Source: Streptosporangium oxazolinicum (GTDB lineage Bacteria > Actinomycetota > Actinomycetes > Streptosporangiales > Streptosporangiaceae). From it: DNA of 64,000 nucleotides. The number at the start of each line of letters is the position of its first letter. Within the stretch, counting starts at the first letter, position 1. The translations under genes were made by a program, and so were the position numbers. The stretch is from NCBI RefSeq assembly GCF_039537505.1, contig NZ_BAABAQ010000002.1:1-64000 (forward strand), given 5' to 3'. This document shows positions 8,451 to 16,457 of the stretch, piece after piece. The notes beneath the pieces were generated by a model. That model saw only the letters and a program-made list of their open reading frames with translations. It made no database searches and was not told the DNA's origin.

Positions 8451-9409
8451 TGGTCGTTCCCCTTCAGCTGGGCGGGGGCCTCGGGCCGCCGCCTGACCGG
8501 TTCCGGTGTGGCCGCCGCCTCCGGGGCGTCGGGCAGCACCATGGTTCCTATGCCCTCGTCGGTGAAGATCTCCAGCAGCACCGAGTGGGGCACCCTGCCG
8601 TCGAGCACGTGGGCCCGTGGCACGCCGCCCTGGACGGCGGTCAGGCACGCCTCCATCTTGGGGATCATGCCGCTGGACAGGCCCGGCAGGAGCTTCTCCA
8701 GCTCGGTGGCGGACAGTCGCGCGATGATCTCGTTCTCGTCGGCGTCGGGACGCCAGTCGCGGTACAGGCCCTCGACGTCGGTCAGGACGATCAGCTTGGA
8801 CGCCTGGAGGGCCACGGCGAGCGCGGCGGCGGCGGTGTCGGCGTTGACGTTGTAGACGGTGCCGTCGTCGCCGCGCGCGATCGAGGAGATCACCGGGATC
8901 CGCCCGTCGTCCAGCAACGCTCGTACGGCTCCGGCCTCGACCTTGACGATGTCGCCGACCTGGCCGATGTCGACGCCGACGCCGTCGACGACGGCGTGCT
9001 TGCGCACGGCGGTGAACAGGTGGGCGTCCTCGCCGGACATGCCGATCGCGAACGGACCGTGCCGGTTGATCAGGCCGACCACGTCGCGGTTGACCTGGCC
9101 GACGAGGACCATCCTGACGACCCGCATGGCCTCGGGGGTGGTGACCCGCAGCCCGGCGGTGAAGGTGGACTCGATGCCGAGCAGGTCGAGGTGGGCGTTG
9201 ATCTGCGGCCCTCCCCCGTGCACGATCACGGGCTTGAGCCCGGCGTAGCGCAGGAAGACGACGTCGGCGGCGAACTTCTCGCGCAGGTGCTCCTCGGTCA
9301 TCGCGTTGCCGCCGTACTTGATGACGACGGTCGCGCCGTGGAAGCCGGCGAGCCAGGGCAGCGCCTCGATGAGGGTGGCGGCCTTCGTCAGGGCCTCGGC
9401 GCGCCTCAT
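8447..9409 (-). CDS. argB: Acetylglutamate kinase
   Basis: It phosphorylates N-acetylglutamate. The 320-residue amino-acid-kinase-fold protein has VIKYGGNAM at about 29-37, VHGGGPQIN in the substrate site and VLTDVEGLY near the nucleotide site. The last roughly 35 residues are a Pro/Ala/Glu-rich tail beyond the catalytic fold. ATG at 9409 overlaps the argJ stop as ATGA. In actinobacteria this step is usually feedback-inhibited by arginine; the sequence alone does not show it here. Confidence 0.96.
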   Translation of the reverse strand: MRRAEALTKAATLIEALPWLAGFHGATVVIKYGGNAMTEEHLREKFAADVVFLRYAGLKPVIVHGGGPQINAHLDLLGIESTFTAGLRVTTPEAMRVVRMVLVGQVNRDVVGLINRHGPFAIGMSGEDAHLFTAVRKHAVVDGVGVDIGQVGDIVKVEAGAVRALLDDGRIPVISSIARGDDGTVYNVNADTAAAALAVALQASKLIVLTDVEGLYRDWRPDADENEIIARLSATELEKLLPGLSSGMIPKMEACLTAVQGGVPRAHVLDGRVPHSVLLEIFTDEGIGTMVLPDAPEAAATPEPVRRRPEAPAQLKGNDQ

Positions 9410-10560
9410 GTGGAGTACGCCGAGTTCTCGTGGACGTACGCCACGGTGAGGTCGGTGGTGTGGATCGTCGCCGAGTGCGGTCCCGCCGACAGGTCGATGG
9501 TGATCGTCACCTCGCGCGGGGTGAGGTCGACCTTGGAACGGTCGTCGCCCGCGGCGCCGCCCCTGCAGATCCAGATGCCGTTGATGGCCACGTTGAGCCG
9601 GTCGGGCTCGAAGACGGCGTCGGTGGTGCCGACGGCCGAGAGCACCCGGCCCCAGTTGGGGTCCTCACCGTAGATGGCGCACTTGAGGAGATTGGACCGG
9701 GAAACGGCGCGGCCGACGGTGACCGCGTCGTCCTCGGAGGCGGCGCCGACGACCTCGATGGCGATCGCCTTGGAGGCGCCCTCGGCGTCCATCAGCAGCT
9801 GGCGGGCGAGGTCGGCGCAGACCGCGAGGAGGACCTGCTCGAACTCGGCGAGGTCGGGGACGACTCCCGAGGCGCCGCTGGCCAGGAGCAGCACGGTGTC
9901 GTTGGTGGACATGCAGCCGTCGGCGTCGAGCCGGTCGAAGGTGACCCGCGTCACCTTGCGGAGCACCTCGTCGAGCCGCTCGGCGGGCAGGTCGGCGTCG
10001 GTGGTGATCACCGACAGCATGGTGGCGAGGCCGGGGGCGAGCATGCCCGCGCCCTTGGCCATGCCGCCGACCATGTAGCCGCCCGCGCCCTTCCTGAAGG
10101 AGATCTTCGAGACGGTGTCGGTGGTGCGGATGGCGTCGGCGGCGGCGAGGCCGCCGTCCCTGGCGAGCTGGGAGACCGCGAGGTCGACCCCGGCCAGCAG
10201 CGGGTCCATCGGCAGCCGCTCACCGATCAGGCCGGTGGAGCAGACCGCGACCTCCCCGGCCGAGTCGCCCAGTGCCTCGGCGACCTTCTCCGCGGTGGCG
10301 TGGGTGTCCTGGAAGCCGAGCGGCCCGGTGCAGGCGTTGGCGCCGCCGGAGTTGAGGACGACGGCGTGCACCCGGCCGCCTGCCAGCACCTGCGCGGACC
10401 ACAGGACCGGCGCGGCCTTCACCCGGTTGGCGGTGAAGACCCCGGCGGCGGCGCGCGAGGGACCGTCGTTGACGATCAGTGCCAGGTCGCGGTCGACGCC
10501 GGACTTGATCCCGGCGTCGACACCCGACGCGCGGAAGCCGAGAGGGGCGGTCACACTCAT
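9406..10560 (-). CDS. argJ: Glutamate N-acetyltransferase / ornithine acetyltransferase
   Basis: ArgJ recycles the acetyl group from acetylornithine to glutamate, closing the cyclic pathway. The 384-residue precursor contains the autocleavage block KGAGMLAPGLATML, so the proenzyme should split between Ala179 and Thr180, with Thr180 as nucleophile. DGCMSTNDTVLLLASG and the end block ENSAYST are typical. ATG at 10560 overlaps the argC stop as ATGA. The usual PNMATM is PGLATM here. Whether it also uses acetyl-CoA (bifunctional) cannot be told from sequence. Confidence 0.96.
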   Translation of the reverse strand: MSVTAPLGFRASGVDAGIKSGVDRDLALIVNDGPSRAAAGVFTANRVKAAPVLWSAQVLAGGRVHAVVLNSGGANACTGPLGFQDTHATAEKVAEALGDSAGEVAVCSTGLIGERLPMDPLLAGVDLAVSQLARDGGLAAADAIRTTDTVSKISFRKGAGGYMVGGMAKGAGMLAPGLATMLSVITTDADLPAERLDEVLRKVTRVTFDRLDADGCMSTNDTVLLLASGASGVVPDLAEFEQVLLAVCADLARQLLMDAEGASKAIAIEVVGAASEDDAVTVGRAVSRSNLLKCAIYGEDPNWGRVLSAVGTTDAVFEPDRLNVAINGIWICRGGAAGDDRSKVDLTPREVTITIDLSAGPHSATIHTTDLTVAYVHENSAYST

Positions 10561-11579
10561 GGGGCGACTCCGTTGAGAGGAAGGCCGGACTCTTCCGGCA
10601 GGCCGAGGGCGAGGTTGGCGCTCTGGATCGCGCCTCCGGCCGTGCCCTTGGTGAGGTTGTCGATGGCGACGACGGCGACGACGCGGCCCGCGCGCTCGTC
10701 CAGGACGACCTGGAGGGCGGCGGTGTTGGCGCCGAGGGTCATCGAGGTCGCGGGCCACTGGCCCTCGGGGAGCAGCCGCAGGAACGGCTCGTCCTTGGTG
10801 GCGGCCTCGTAGGCCTCGCGCAGGACCGCGGAGGTGAGGCCGGGTCTAGCGGGGGCGGTGCAGGTGGCGAGGATGCCACGGCTCATCGGCGCCAGCACGG
10901 GGGTGAAGGAGACCGTGACCGGCTCGCCCGCCAGCGGGGAGAGGTTCTGCTCCATCTCCGGGGTGTGGCGGTGGACGCCGCCGACGCCGTACGCGGTGGC
11001 GGAGCCCATCACCTCGCTGCCCAGGAGGTTCGGCTTGGGCGCCCGGCCGGCTCCGCTGGTGCCGCTGGCGGCGACCACCACCACGTCGGGCTCGACGAGA
11101 CCGGCGGCGAAGGCGGGGAACATGGCCAGGGTGACGGCCGTCGGGTAACACCCCGGCACCGCGATCCTGCGGGCGGCGCGCAGCTCCTCGCGCCGCCCCG
11201 GCAGCTCGGGCAGCCCGTACGGCCAGGTGCCCGCGTGGGCGCCGCCGTAGAAGTGCTCCCAGGCGGCGGGGTCGGTGAGCCGGAAGTCGGCGCCGCAGTC
11301 GACCACGAGGGTGCCGTCGCCGAGTCGCTCGGCGACGGCGGCCGACTGCCCGTGCGGCAGGGCGAGGAAGACGAGGTCGTGGCCGCCGAGGGTCTCGGGC
11401 GTGGTCTCCAGCAGGACCCTGTCGGCCAGCGGGGCCAGGTGTGGCTGGTGGGCGCCGAGGGCGGTGCCCGCGCTCGAGGCCGCCGTCAGCGCGCCGATCT
11501 CGATGCCGGGGTGGGACAGCAGCAGGCGCAGGAGCTCACCTCCGGCGTAGCCGCTGGCACCCGCGATCGCCGCTCTCAT
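10557..11579 (-). CDS. argC: N-acetyl-gamma-glutamyl-phosphate reductase
   Basis: This NADPH-dependent reductase makes N-acetylglutamate semialdehyde and is the first gene of the cluster. The 340-residue protein starts MRAAIAGASGYAGGELLRLL with a Rossmann GxxGxxG, and has the catalytic cysteine in VPGCYPTA (C144). ATG at 11579 is preferred to ATG 11600 because GGGGGG lies just upstream of it, while the upstream ATG lacks a ribosome site and falls inside the operator-like palindrome. Confidence 0.96.
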   Translation of the reverse strand: MRAAIAGASGYAGGELLRLLLSHPGIEIGALTAASSAGTALGAHQPHLAPLADRVLLETTPETLGGHDLVFLALPHGQSAAVAERLGDGTLVVDCGADFRLTDPAAWEHFYGGAHAGTWPYGLPELPGRREELRAARRIAVPGCYPTAVTLAMFPAFAAGLVEPDVVVVAASGTSGAGRAPKPNLLGSEVMGSATAYGVGGVHRHTPEMEQNLSPLAGEPVTVSFTPVLAPMSRGILATCTAPARPGLTSAVLREAYEAATKDEPFLRLLPEGQWPATSMTLGANTAALQVVLDERAGRVVAVVAIDNLTKGTAGGAIQSANLALGLPEESGLPLNGVAP

Positions 11580-11595
11580 CCGTCCCCCCGATGTC

Positions 11596-11609
11596 TGCAT
11601 GCTTATGCA
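11596..11609. promoter_or_regulatory. Putative ARG box in front of argC
   Basis: TGCAT-GCTT-ATGCA is a perfect two-arm palindrome of the ArgR type (compare TGAAT-N4-ATTCA of E. coli, where actinobacterial boxes favour TGCAT arms). It lies 17 bp upstream of the argC start. About 30 bp further up, the minus strand has AAGATGCATAATCTT (about 11634-11648). This includes a -10-like TAATCT and may be a second, weaker box over the promoter. ArgR control is inferred from argR inside the operon. Confidence 0.6.
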
Positions 11610-11784
11610 TTGCTCCTCATGGACTTACTAGAAAGATTATGCATCTTGGAGGATTGCCATGCAAGCCGATACGACAGAGGGCTCTAACGCTCAGAAACGC
11701 CGCACCCGGCGGGAAACACCGCGAAAATCGCGCTTCGCGGCCGGCGAACGCGGGCACGAAACGATCGGCCATGTTTCGGCATTG

Positions 11785-11816
11785 TTGCACGTACCTACCG
11801 GTCGGTATCGTAACGT
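11785..11816 (+). promoter_or_regulatory. Promoter region with TetR-type palindrome before the acyl-CoA ligase gene
   Basis: TACCTACCGGTCGGTA (11792-11807) is a 16-base palindrome with one mismatched pair. It directly follows TTGCAC (11785-11790), a plausible -35, and runs into TATCGTAACGT, which can supply a -10. Palindromes built on ACCNACCGGTNGGT are typical TetR-family operators in front of actinobacterial lipid-degradation genes. No TetR gene is seen nearby, so the regulator would act from elsewhere. Confidence 0.5.
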
Positions 11817-11849
11817 TTCCGGTTTCTCAGCCTCCGGGAGTACGAACGC

Positions 11850-13541
11850 ATGACTGTCACCCACGACCAGGTCCGGGCCCGGCTCACCGGCCCCGGGCAG
11901 CTTTTCGAGACGGAAGAGGTTCCCGGCCACGGCGGGACCGTCAGAACCTGGAAACACGCGCCCCGCGACTTCCGAGCACTCCTTGAGACGAGCAGGTTCC
12001 ACGGCGACAAGGTCTTCCTGATCTACGAGGACGAGCACCTCACCTACGAGGAGCACTTCCGGCGGGCCGCCACGCTCGCGCGGCGCCTGGTGGACGAGTA
12101 CGGCGTGGGCAAGGGCGACCGGGTGGCCATCGCCATGCGCAACTACCCCGAGTGGGTGATCGCCTTCTCCGCCACGCTGGCCATCGGGGCGATAGCCGTG
12201 CCGCTCAACGCGTGGTGGACGCCGCAGGAGCTGGAGTACGGGCTGTCGGACTCGGGGGCCAAGGTGCTGATCGCCGACGGCGAGCGGGCGGCCGGGCTCA
12301 CCGGCCTCACCGGCTTCACCGCGCTCACCGGATCGGGCCCGGCGCTGATCGTGACCCGCGGCGAGGCACCCGAGGGCGCCCGCTCCCTCGAGGACGTGAT
12401 CGGCGAGGTGGAGGCGGGCGTGACACTGCCGCCGGTCGAGCTCTCCCCCGAGGACCCTGCGACGATCTTCTACACCTCCGGCACCACGGGCCGCCCCAAG
12501 GGCGCGCTCGGCAGCCACCGCAACCTCGGGCAGTCGCCGATGACCGTCGCCTACGGCCTGTACCGCACCCTGATCAGGGCGGGCAGGGAGCCGGGCGAGA
12601 CGGCCGGGCAGCGGCGGGTCACCCTGCTCACCGTGCCGCTCTTCCACGTCACCGGCTGCTTCGCGGTGATGACCACCACCATGTTCAGCGGGGGCGGCCT
12701 GGTACTGATGTACAGGTGGGACCCGGGCCGCGCGCTGGAGCTGATCGAGCGCGAGAGGATCACCGGGCTCACCGGCGTGCCCACCAACGTGTGGCAGCTC
12801 CTGTCGCATCCCGACCTGAACAGGTACGACATCTCCAGCCTCAGCGGCCTCGGGTACGGCGGCGCCCCCGCCCCGCCGAAGCTGCTGGAGCGCATCACCG
12901 AGCAGCTGCCCGGCCGCGCCCCCTCCAACGGGTACGGCATGACCGAGACCACCGCGCTCGCCATCGGCAACACCGGAGCCGACTACCTGGCCAAGCCCGA
13001 CAGCATCGGCCTGCCGATGGCCGTGGTCGAGGTGAGGATCACCGACCCGATCGGCGGCGAACTGCCGGTCGGCACGGTCGGCGAGCTCTGCCTGCGCGGC
13101 CCGAACGTCATCCTGGGCTACTGGAACCGGCCCGAGGCCACCGCGGAGACCTTCGTGGGCGGCTGGCTGCACACCGGTGACCTGGCCAGGGTGGACGAGG
13201 AGGGGTTCGTGTTCATCGTGGACCGGGCCAAGGACATGGTCATCCGCGGCGGCGAGAACGTCTACTGCGCCGAGGTCGAGGCCGCCCTGTTCGAGCACCC
13301 GGCGGTCGAGGACGCCGCGGTGATCGGGATCCCCCACGACGAGCTGGGTGAGGAGGTCGGCGCGGTGCTCCGGCTGTCGTCCCCGGCGACCGACGAGGAG
13401 CTGCGGGCCTTCCTGCGCGAGCGGATCGCCCCCTTCAAGGTCCCGGTCAGGTTCTGGGTGCGCGAGACGGAGCTTCCCCGCAACCCCGGCGGCAAGATCC
13501 TCAAGACCCGGCTGCGCCAGGAGGTCCTGGGCCCTTCCTGA
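11850..13541 (+). CDS. Acyl-CoA ligase (class I adenylate-forming, AMP-binding)
   Basis: Probably a fatty-acid or related carboxylate CoA ligase, activating the acid as acyl-AMP and then as thioester. The 563-residue product has the P-loop YTSGTTGRPKG at about 208-218, GYGMTETTA around 363-371, the ATP-binding HTGDLA with FIVDRAKDMVIRGGENV at about 430-460, and the C-terminal catalytic lysine in NPGGKILK (K549). A short TGLTGFTALTG repeat lies near residue 150. The substrate cannot be read from sequence. It is monocistronic and divergent from argC, with a TetR-like palindrome in the promoter. Confidence 0.9.
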   Translation: MTVTHDQVRARLTGPGQLFETEEVPGHGGTVRTWKHAPRDFRALLETSRFHGDKVFLIYEDEHLTYEEHFRRAATLARRLVDEYGVGKGDRVAIAMRNYPEWVIAFSATLAIGAIAVPLNAWWTPQELEYGLSDSGAKVLIADGERAAGLTGLTGFTALTGSGPALIVTRGEAPEGARSLEDVIGEVEAGVTLPPVELSPEDPATIFYTSGTTGRPKGALGSHRNLGQSPMTVAYGLYRTLIRAGREPGETAGQRRVTLLTVPLFHVTGCFAVMTTTMFSGGGLVLMYRWDPGRALELIERERITGLTGVPTNVWQLLSHPDLNRYDISSLSGLGYGGAPAPPKLLERITEQLPGRAPSNGYGMTETTALAIGNTGADYLAKPDSIGLPMAVVEVRITDPIGGELPVGTVGELCLRGPNVILGYWNRPEATAETFVGGWLHTGDLARVDEEGFVFIVDRAKDMVIRGGENVYCAEVEAALFEHPAVEDAAVIGIPHDELGEEVGAVLRLSSPATDEELRAFLRERIAPFKVPVRFWVRETELPRNPGGKILKTRLRQEVLGPS

Positions 13542-13580
13542 CAACCGCTCCCGCCAGGAAGCCGGACCCCCGCCAGCAGA

Positions 13581-13689
13581 TCCCCAGCCCGCTGAGGCCC
13601 GGCTTCTCGCCCCGGAAAGTCCCCAGCCCGCTGACGCCCGCTTCCGACGCCCGTTTCGCTGCGGAAGGTCCTCGGCCCGCTGACGCCCG
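13581..13689 (+). repeat. Three imperfect copies of a 21-base motif
   Basis: The motif TCCcCaGCCCGCTGAcGCCCG appears at 13581-13601, 13620-13640 and 13669-13689 with few changes, separated by 18 and 28 bases. It lies in the 13542-13828 gap after the ligase gene, where I see no gene. Partial self-pairing is possible, but no clean terminator hairpin is visible. Confidence 0.5.
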
Positions 13690-13828
13690 CCCGGACACCG
13701 ATCCCCCGTCGCCGTACGCCCGGCGGGTGTCAGGCGGCCGGGGAACGGCTTCCCCTCGGCCCGGCCCGACGGTGACCTGCCGAAAAATGATTTGCCTTCG
13801 CGTAGATCACCCCCGAAACTAGCTGTTC

Positions 13829-15133
13829 GTGCCGGAAAACGCCGATCGACCGATCAGAACCCTGCTCCGCCGTCTGGCGATGGATCTCAGCCCCCTTCGC
13901 GACTCGCGCGACTTCCGGCTGCTCTTCGGCTCCGGCGTCATCACGATGTTCGGCACCTTCCTGACGCTGGTCGCGGTCCCGCTGCAGATGAAGGAGCTCA
14001 CCGGCTCCTACCTGGCGGTCGGCCTGGTCAGCGTGGCCGAGTTCGTCCCGATGGTGGTGTGCGGGCTCTGGGGTGGGGCGATCGCCGACGCCCTCGACCG
14101 GCGCAAGATCATCCTTCTCACCGAGGTCGGACTCTGCCTCACGGTCACGATCCTGACCGTCAACGCGCTGCTGCCGAACCCGCAGGTCTGGGTGCTGTAC
14201 GTGGTCGGCGCGCTCTCGGCCGGGCTGGGCAGCCTGCAGCGGCCCAGCCTGGAGTCGCTGATGCCGCGCGTGGTCAGGCACGACCAGCTGGCCGCGGCCG
14301 CCGCCCTCGGCGCCTTCCGCTGGAACCTGGGCGCCATCGTCGCCCCGGGCCTCAGCGGCCTGATCGCGGCCTGGTTCGGCGTCGCCGTCGCGTACGGCGT
14401 CAACGTCGTGACCTTCCTGGCGTCCCTGGTCCTGCTCTGGATGGTCCGGGCCCAGCCTCGGCCGGAGGACACGCCCGCGGCCTCGATCAGGTCCCTGGTC
14501 GAGGGGGTCCGCTACGCCGTGGGCCGCTCCGACCTGATGGGCACCTACCTGGTCGACATCGCCGCGATGATCTTCGCGTTCTCCACCGCGCTGTATCCGT
14601 TCCTCGCCGACGAGCTGGGCGCCCCCAAGGCCCTGGGGCTCTTCTTCTCCGCCTCCGCCATCGGCTCGCTGATCGCCTCGGTCACCTCCGGCTGGACGGC
14701 GCACGTGCACCGGCACGGCCTCGGCGTGATCGTCGCGGCGGCCGTGTGGGGCGTCGCGGTGGCGCTGGCGGCGCTGATGCCCAGCGTCTGGGGCATCTTC
14801 GCCTTCCTGGCCGTGGCCGGGGCCGCCGACATGATCAGCGGTGTCTTCCGCTCGACCATCTGGAACCAGACCATCCCCGACGAGTTCCGTGGCCGCCTGG
14901 CGGGCATCGAGCTGCTCTCGTACACCAGCGGCCCGATGCTCGGCAACGCCAGGGCCGGCCTGATGGCCCAGCTCGGCGGGACCCGCTTCTCCCTGGGCGC
15001 CGGTGGCCTGCTGTGCGTCGGCGCGGTGGCCGCGATGGCCGCGCTGCTGCCGAGGTTCCGCGACTACGACGCCCGCACCGACGAGCACGCGATCAGGGAG
15101 CGCGCCCGCCGCGAGGAGGCCGCCCGCGCCTGA
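13829..15133 (+). CDS. MFS transporter, EntS-like exporter
   Basis: A 434-residue polytopic inner-membrane protein with about 12 hydrophobic segments. It begins with the soluble stretch MDLSPLRDSRDFRLLFGSG typical of the enterobactin-exporter (EntS) group of the major facilitator superfamily. The cytoplasmic loop GAIADALDRRKI matches MFS motif A between segments 2 and 3. The C-terminal tail is charged and cytosolic. GTG at 13829 is taken as start, but no good ribosome site precedes it. ATG at 13880 (MDLSPLRD) is an equally plausible start. No siderophore genes are nearby, so the substrate is unknown. Confidence 0.85.
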   Translation: MPENADRPIRTLLRRLAMDLSPLRDSRDFRLLFGSGVITMFGTFLTLVAVPLQMKELTGSYLAVGLVSVAEFVPMVVCGLWGGAIADALDRRKIILLTEVGLCLTVTILTVNALLPNPQVWVLYVVGALSAGLGSLQRPSLESLMPRVVRHDQLAAAAALGAFRWNLGAIVAPGLSGLIAAWFGVAVAYGVNVVTFLASLVLLWMVRAQPRPEDTPAASIRSLVEGVRYAVGRSDLMGTYLVDIAAMIFAFSTALYPFLADELGAPKALGLFFSASAIGSLIASVTSGWTAHVHRHGLGVIVAAAVWGVAVALAALMPSVWGIFAFLAVAGAADMISGVFRSTIWNQTIPDEFRGRLAGIELLSYTSGPMLGNARAGLMAQLGGTRFSLGAGGLLCVGAVAAMAALLPRFRDYDARTDEHAIRERARREEAARA

Positions 15134-15189
15134 CACCGGGCACCGGCAAGTGTCCTCACGGAACGGAATCCCCTTGCTACCGTGAGGGC

Positions 15190-15795
15190 ATGACGGTCGA
15201 CGTACGGAGCCCCGAGATGACGGAGTCCTCACTGCCCGACTGGGTGTTCCCCCCGCCGGAGGGGTTCGTCGCGGAGGATCTCGATCGCATTCCGCAATTG
15301 CCCGCGCACACAGAGTTGATCGATGGAAGCCTGGTCTTCGTGAGTCCCCAGGCTTCTTTTCACACGCGAGCGGTGGATCTGCTGGTCAATGCCCTCCGCC
15401 ATGCGGCACCCGCTGATCTCCGAGCGCGCCGGGAGATGAGCGTCATACTAGGCGAACGCCAGCGGCCCGAACCCGACATCAGCGTCATCCACGCCTCCGC
15501 CGAGCACAGCCCGGAGCAGACCTTCTACCGGGCCGAGGACGTCGTGCTGGTAGTGGAGGTCGTCTCCCCCGAGTCCACGGCCCGCGATCGCGACCGCAAG
15601 CCCGTGCTGTACGCCGAAGCGGGCGTCGCGCACTTCTGGCTGGTCGAGAACCCGTCGGGAAGGCCCGCGATCTACGTCTACGAGCTCGACCCGGTCACCC
15701 ACTCTTACGCGCTCACCGGCATCCATCGCGACCGGCTCAAGGTCTCGGTCCCCTTCGACGTCGACATCGACCTGACGGAGATCGACCGGCTCTAG
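15190..15795 (+). CDS. Uma2-family (DUF820) putative restriction-fold endonuclease
   Basis: A 201-residue protein of the Uma2 family, very numerous in cyanobacteria and some actinomycetes, with a PD-(D/E)XK nuclease fold. The expected acidic and basic positions are present: E42 in TELIDG, D96 in PEPDISVI, E123 in LVVEVVSPES and K137 in RDRKPVLY. The biological role of the family is unsettled. ATG at 15190 has GAGGG immediately upstream. Part of the coding stretch is less GC-rich than its neighbours. The stop codon lies exactly at the left edge of a MITE-like element, so the present 3' end may have been shaped by that insertion. Confidence 0.85.
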   Translation: MTVDVRSPEMTESSLPDWVFPPPEGFVAEDLDRIPQLPAHTELIDGSLVFVSPQASFHTRAVDLLVNALRHAAPADLRARREMSVILGERQRPEPDISVIHASAEHSPEQTFYRAEDVVLVVEVVSPESTARDRDRKPVLYAEAGVAHFWLVENPSGRPAIYVYELDPVTHSYALTGIHRDRLKVSVPFDVDIDLTEIDRL

Positions 15796-15956
15796 GGCCT
15801 GTTTTGTGGATCTTCGCCGTGGCGAGGATCGTCCGGGTGGATGCCCCGCACGGCGGAGGAGGAGTTCATAACGGAGTTATGGGCGACGACGACAACGCCG
15901 CGGGGCGCCGCCTGGACGACCGCAGGAGGCGAAAAGATCCACAAAACAGGCCCGAG
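15792..15956. mobile_element. MITE-like element, about 159 bp
   Basis: The left end at 15795 reads GGGCCTGTTTTGTGGATCTT then CGCC. The right end (15928-15953) is its exact inverse over 20 bases, then differs by a 2-base insertion before GGCG. The flanks are CTAG (15792-15795) and CGAG (15953-15956), consistent with a decayed 4-base YTAR-type target duplication as in IS5-group elements. The interior of about 110 bp has no transposase reading frame I can recognise, but contains a small palindrome CATAAC-GGA-GTTATG (15867-15881). Non-autonomous miniature transposon is the best reading. The parent element is not in the window. Confidence 0.65.
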
Positions 15957-16040
15957 GGACCGGGTCCTCGCGCGGCGCCCACCGCCGCCCAGGGCGGTCC
16001 GTCACATCGCCCGGCTCCTCCGCCGGACGAAGGCCGTGCC

Positions 16041-16286
16041 TCACCCGTTCTCGCGCCAGCCCTCGTACTCCTCGGCCAGCGCCTCCAGGCGGGCCACGCC
16101 CTCCGGCGGCAGCGCCCCTGAGGGGTCCTCGACAACCACCAGCCACTGGGCGTCCTCGGCGTCGTCCTCGCCCGCGAGGGTCTCCCTGACCACCGTGGGC
16201 ACGCCGATCACCGGAAACTCCCCGGCCACGGTCTCGGCGACCTCCTCGGCGTCGTCGCGCCCGGCGAACACCAGCAGATGCCTCAT
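16041..16286 (-). CDS. Small conserved acidic protein, function unknown
   Basis: An 81-residue protein, MRHLLVFAGRDDAEEVAETVAGEF onward, with a short beta-alpha pattern at the N-terminus, a very acidic middle (AGEDDAEDAQWLVVVEDP) and a C-terminal helix ending EYEGWRENG. No catalytic motif is recognisable. GGGAGC precedes ATG 16286. It lies downstream of pheT but after a strong terminator hairpin, so it is probably transcribed on its own. I do not recognise a named family. Confidence 0.7.
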   Translation of the reverse strand: MRHLLVFAGRDDAEEVAETVAGEFPVIGVPTVVRETLAGEDDAEDAQWLVVVEDPSGALPPEGVARLEALAEEYEGWRENG

Positions 16287-16419
16287 CGCTCCCTCCCGGG
16301 GAAGGGTTCTTCTCCGCTCCGGGCGAGCGGTCCGCCCTGAGCGGCCGGCGGGTATGTCATCGTCGCCTCCTGAAGGAGAATCACCCGGGACGCGAACATC
16401 CCGGCCCGATACGGCGAAA

Positions 16420-16447
16420 AGGGGCCCGGGACACGCCCCGGGCCCCT
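16420..16447 (-). terminator. Terminator of the pheST operon
   Basis: An 11-bp perfect stem, 16420-16430 with 16437-16447 around a 6-base loop. On the minus strand it is followed directly by TTT within CCCCTTTTCG. It begins about 10 bp after the pheT stop. This is the nearest to a classical intrinsic terminator in this part of the window. Confidence 0.85.
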
Positions 16448-16457
16448 CGCGGACCGG

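Noticed and set aside
13542..13740. CRISPR-like array
   Set aside because: The three repeat copies are imperfect and unevenly spaced (39 and 49 bp), and no cas genes are present.
15796..16146. Minus- and plus-strand frames overlapping the MITE-like element and the small acidic gene
   Set aside because: No ribosome sites and no similarity to transposases that I can recognise. The frame at 16041-16286 explains the coding part better.
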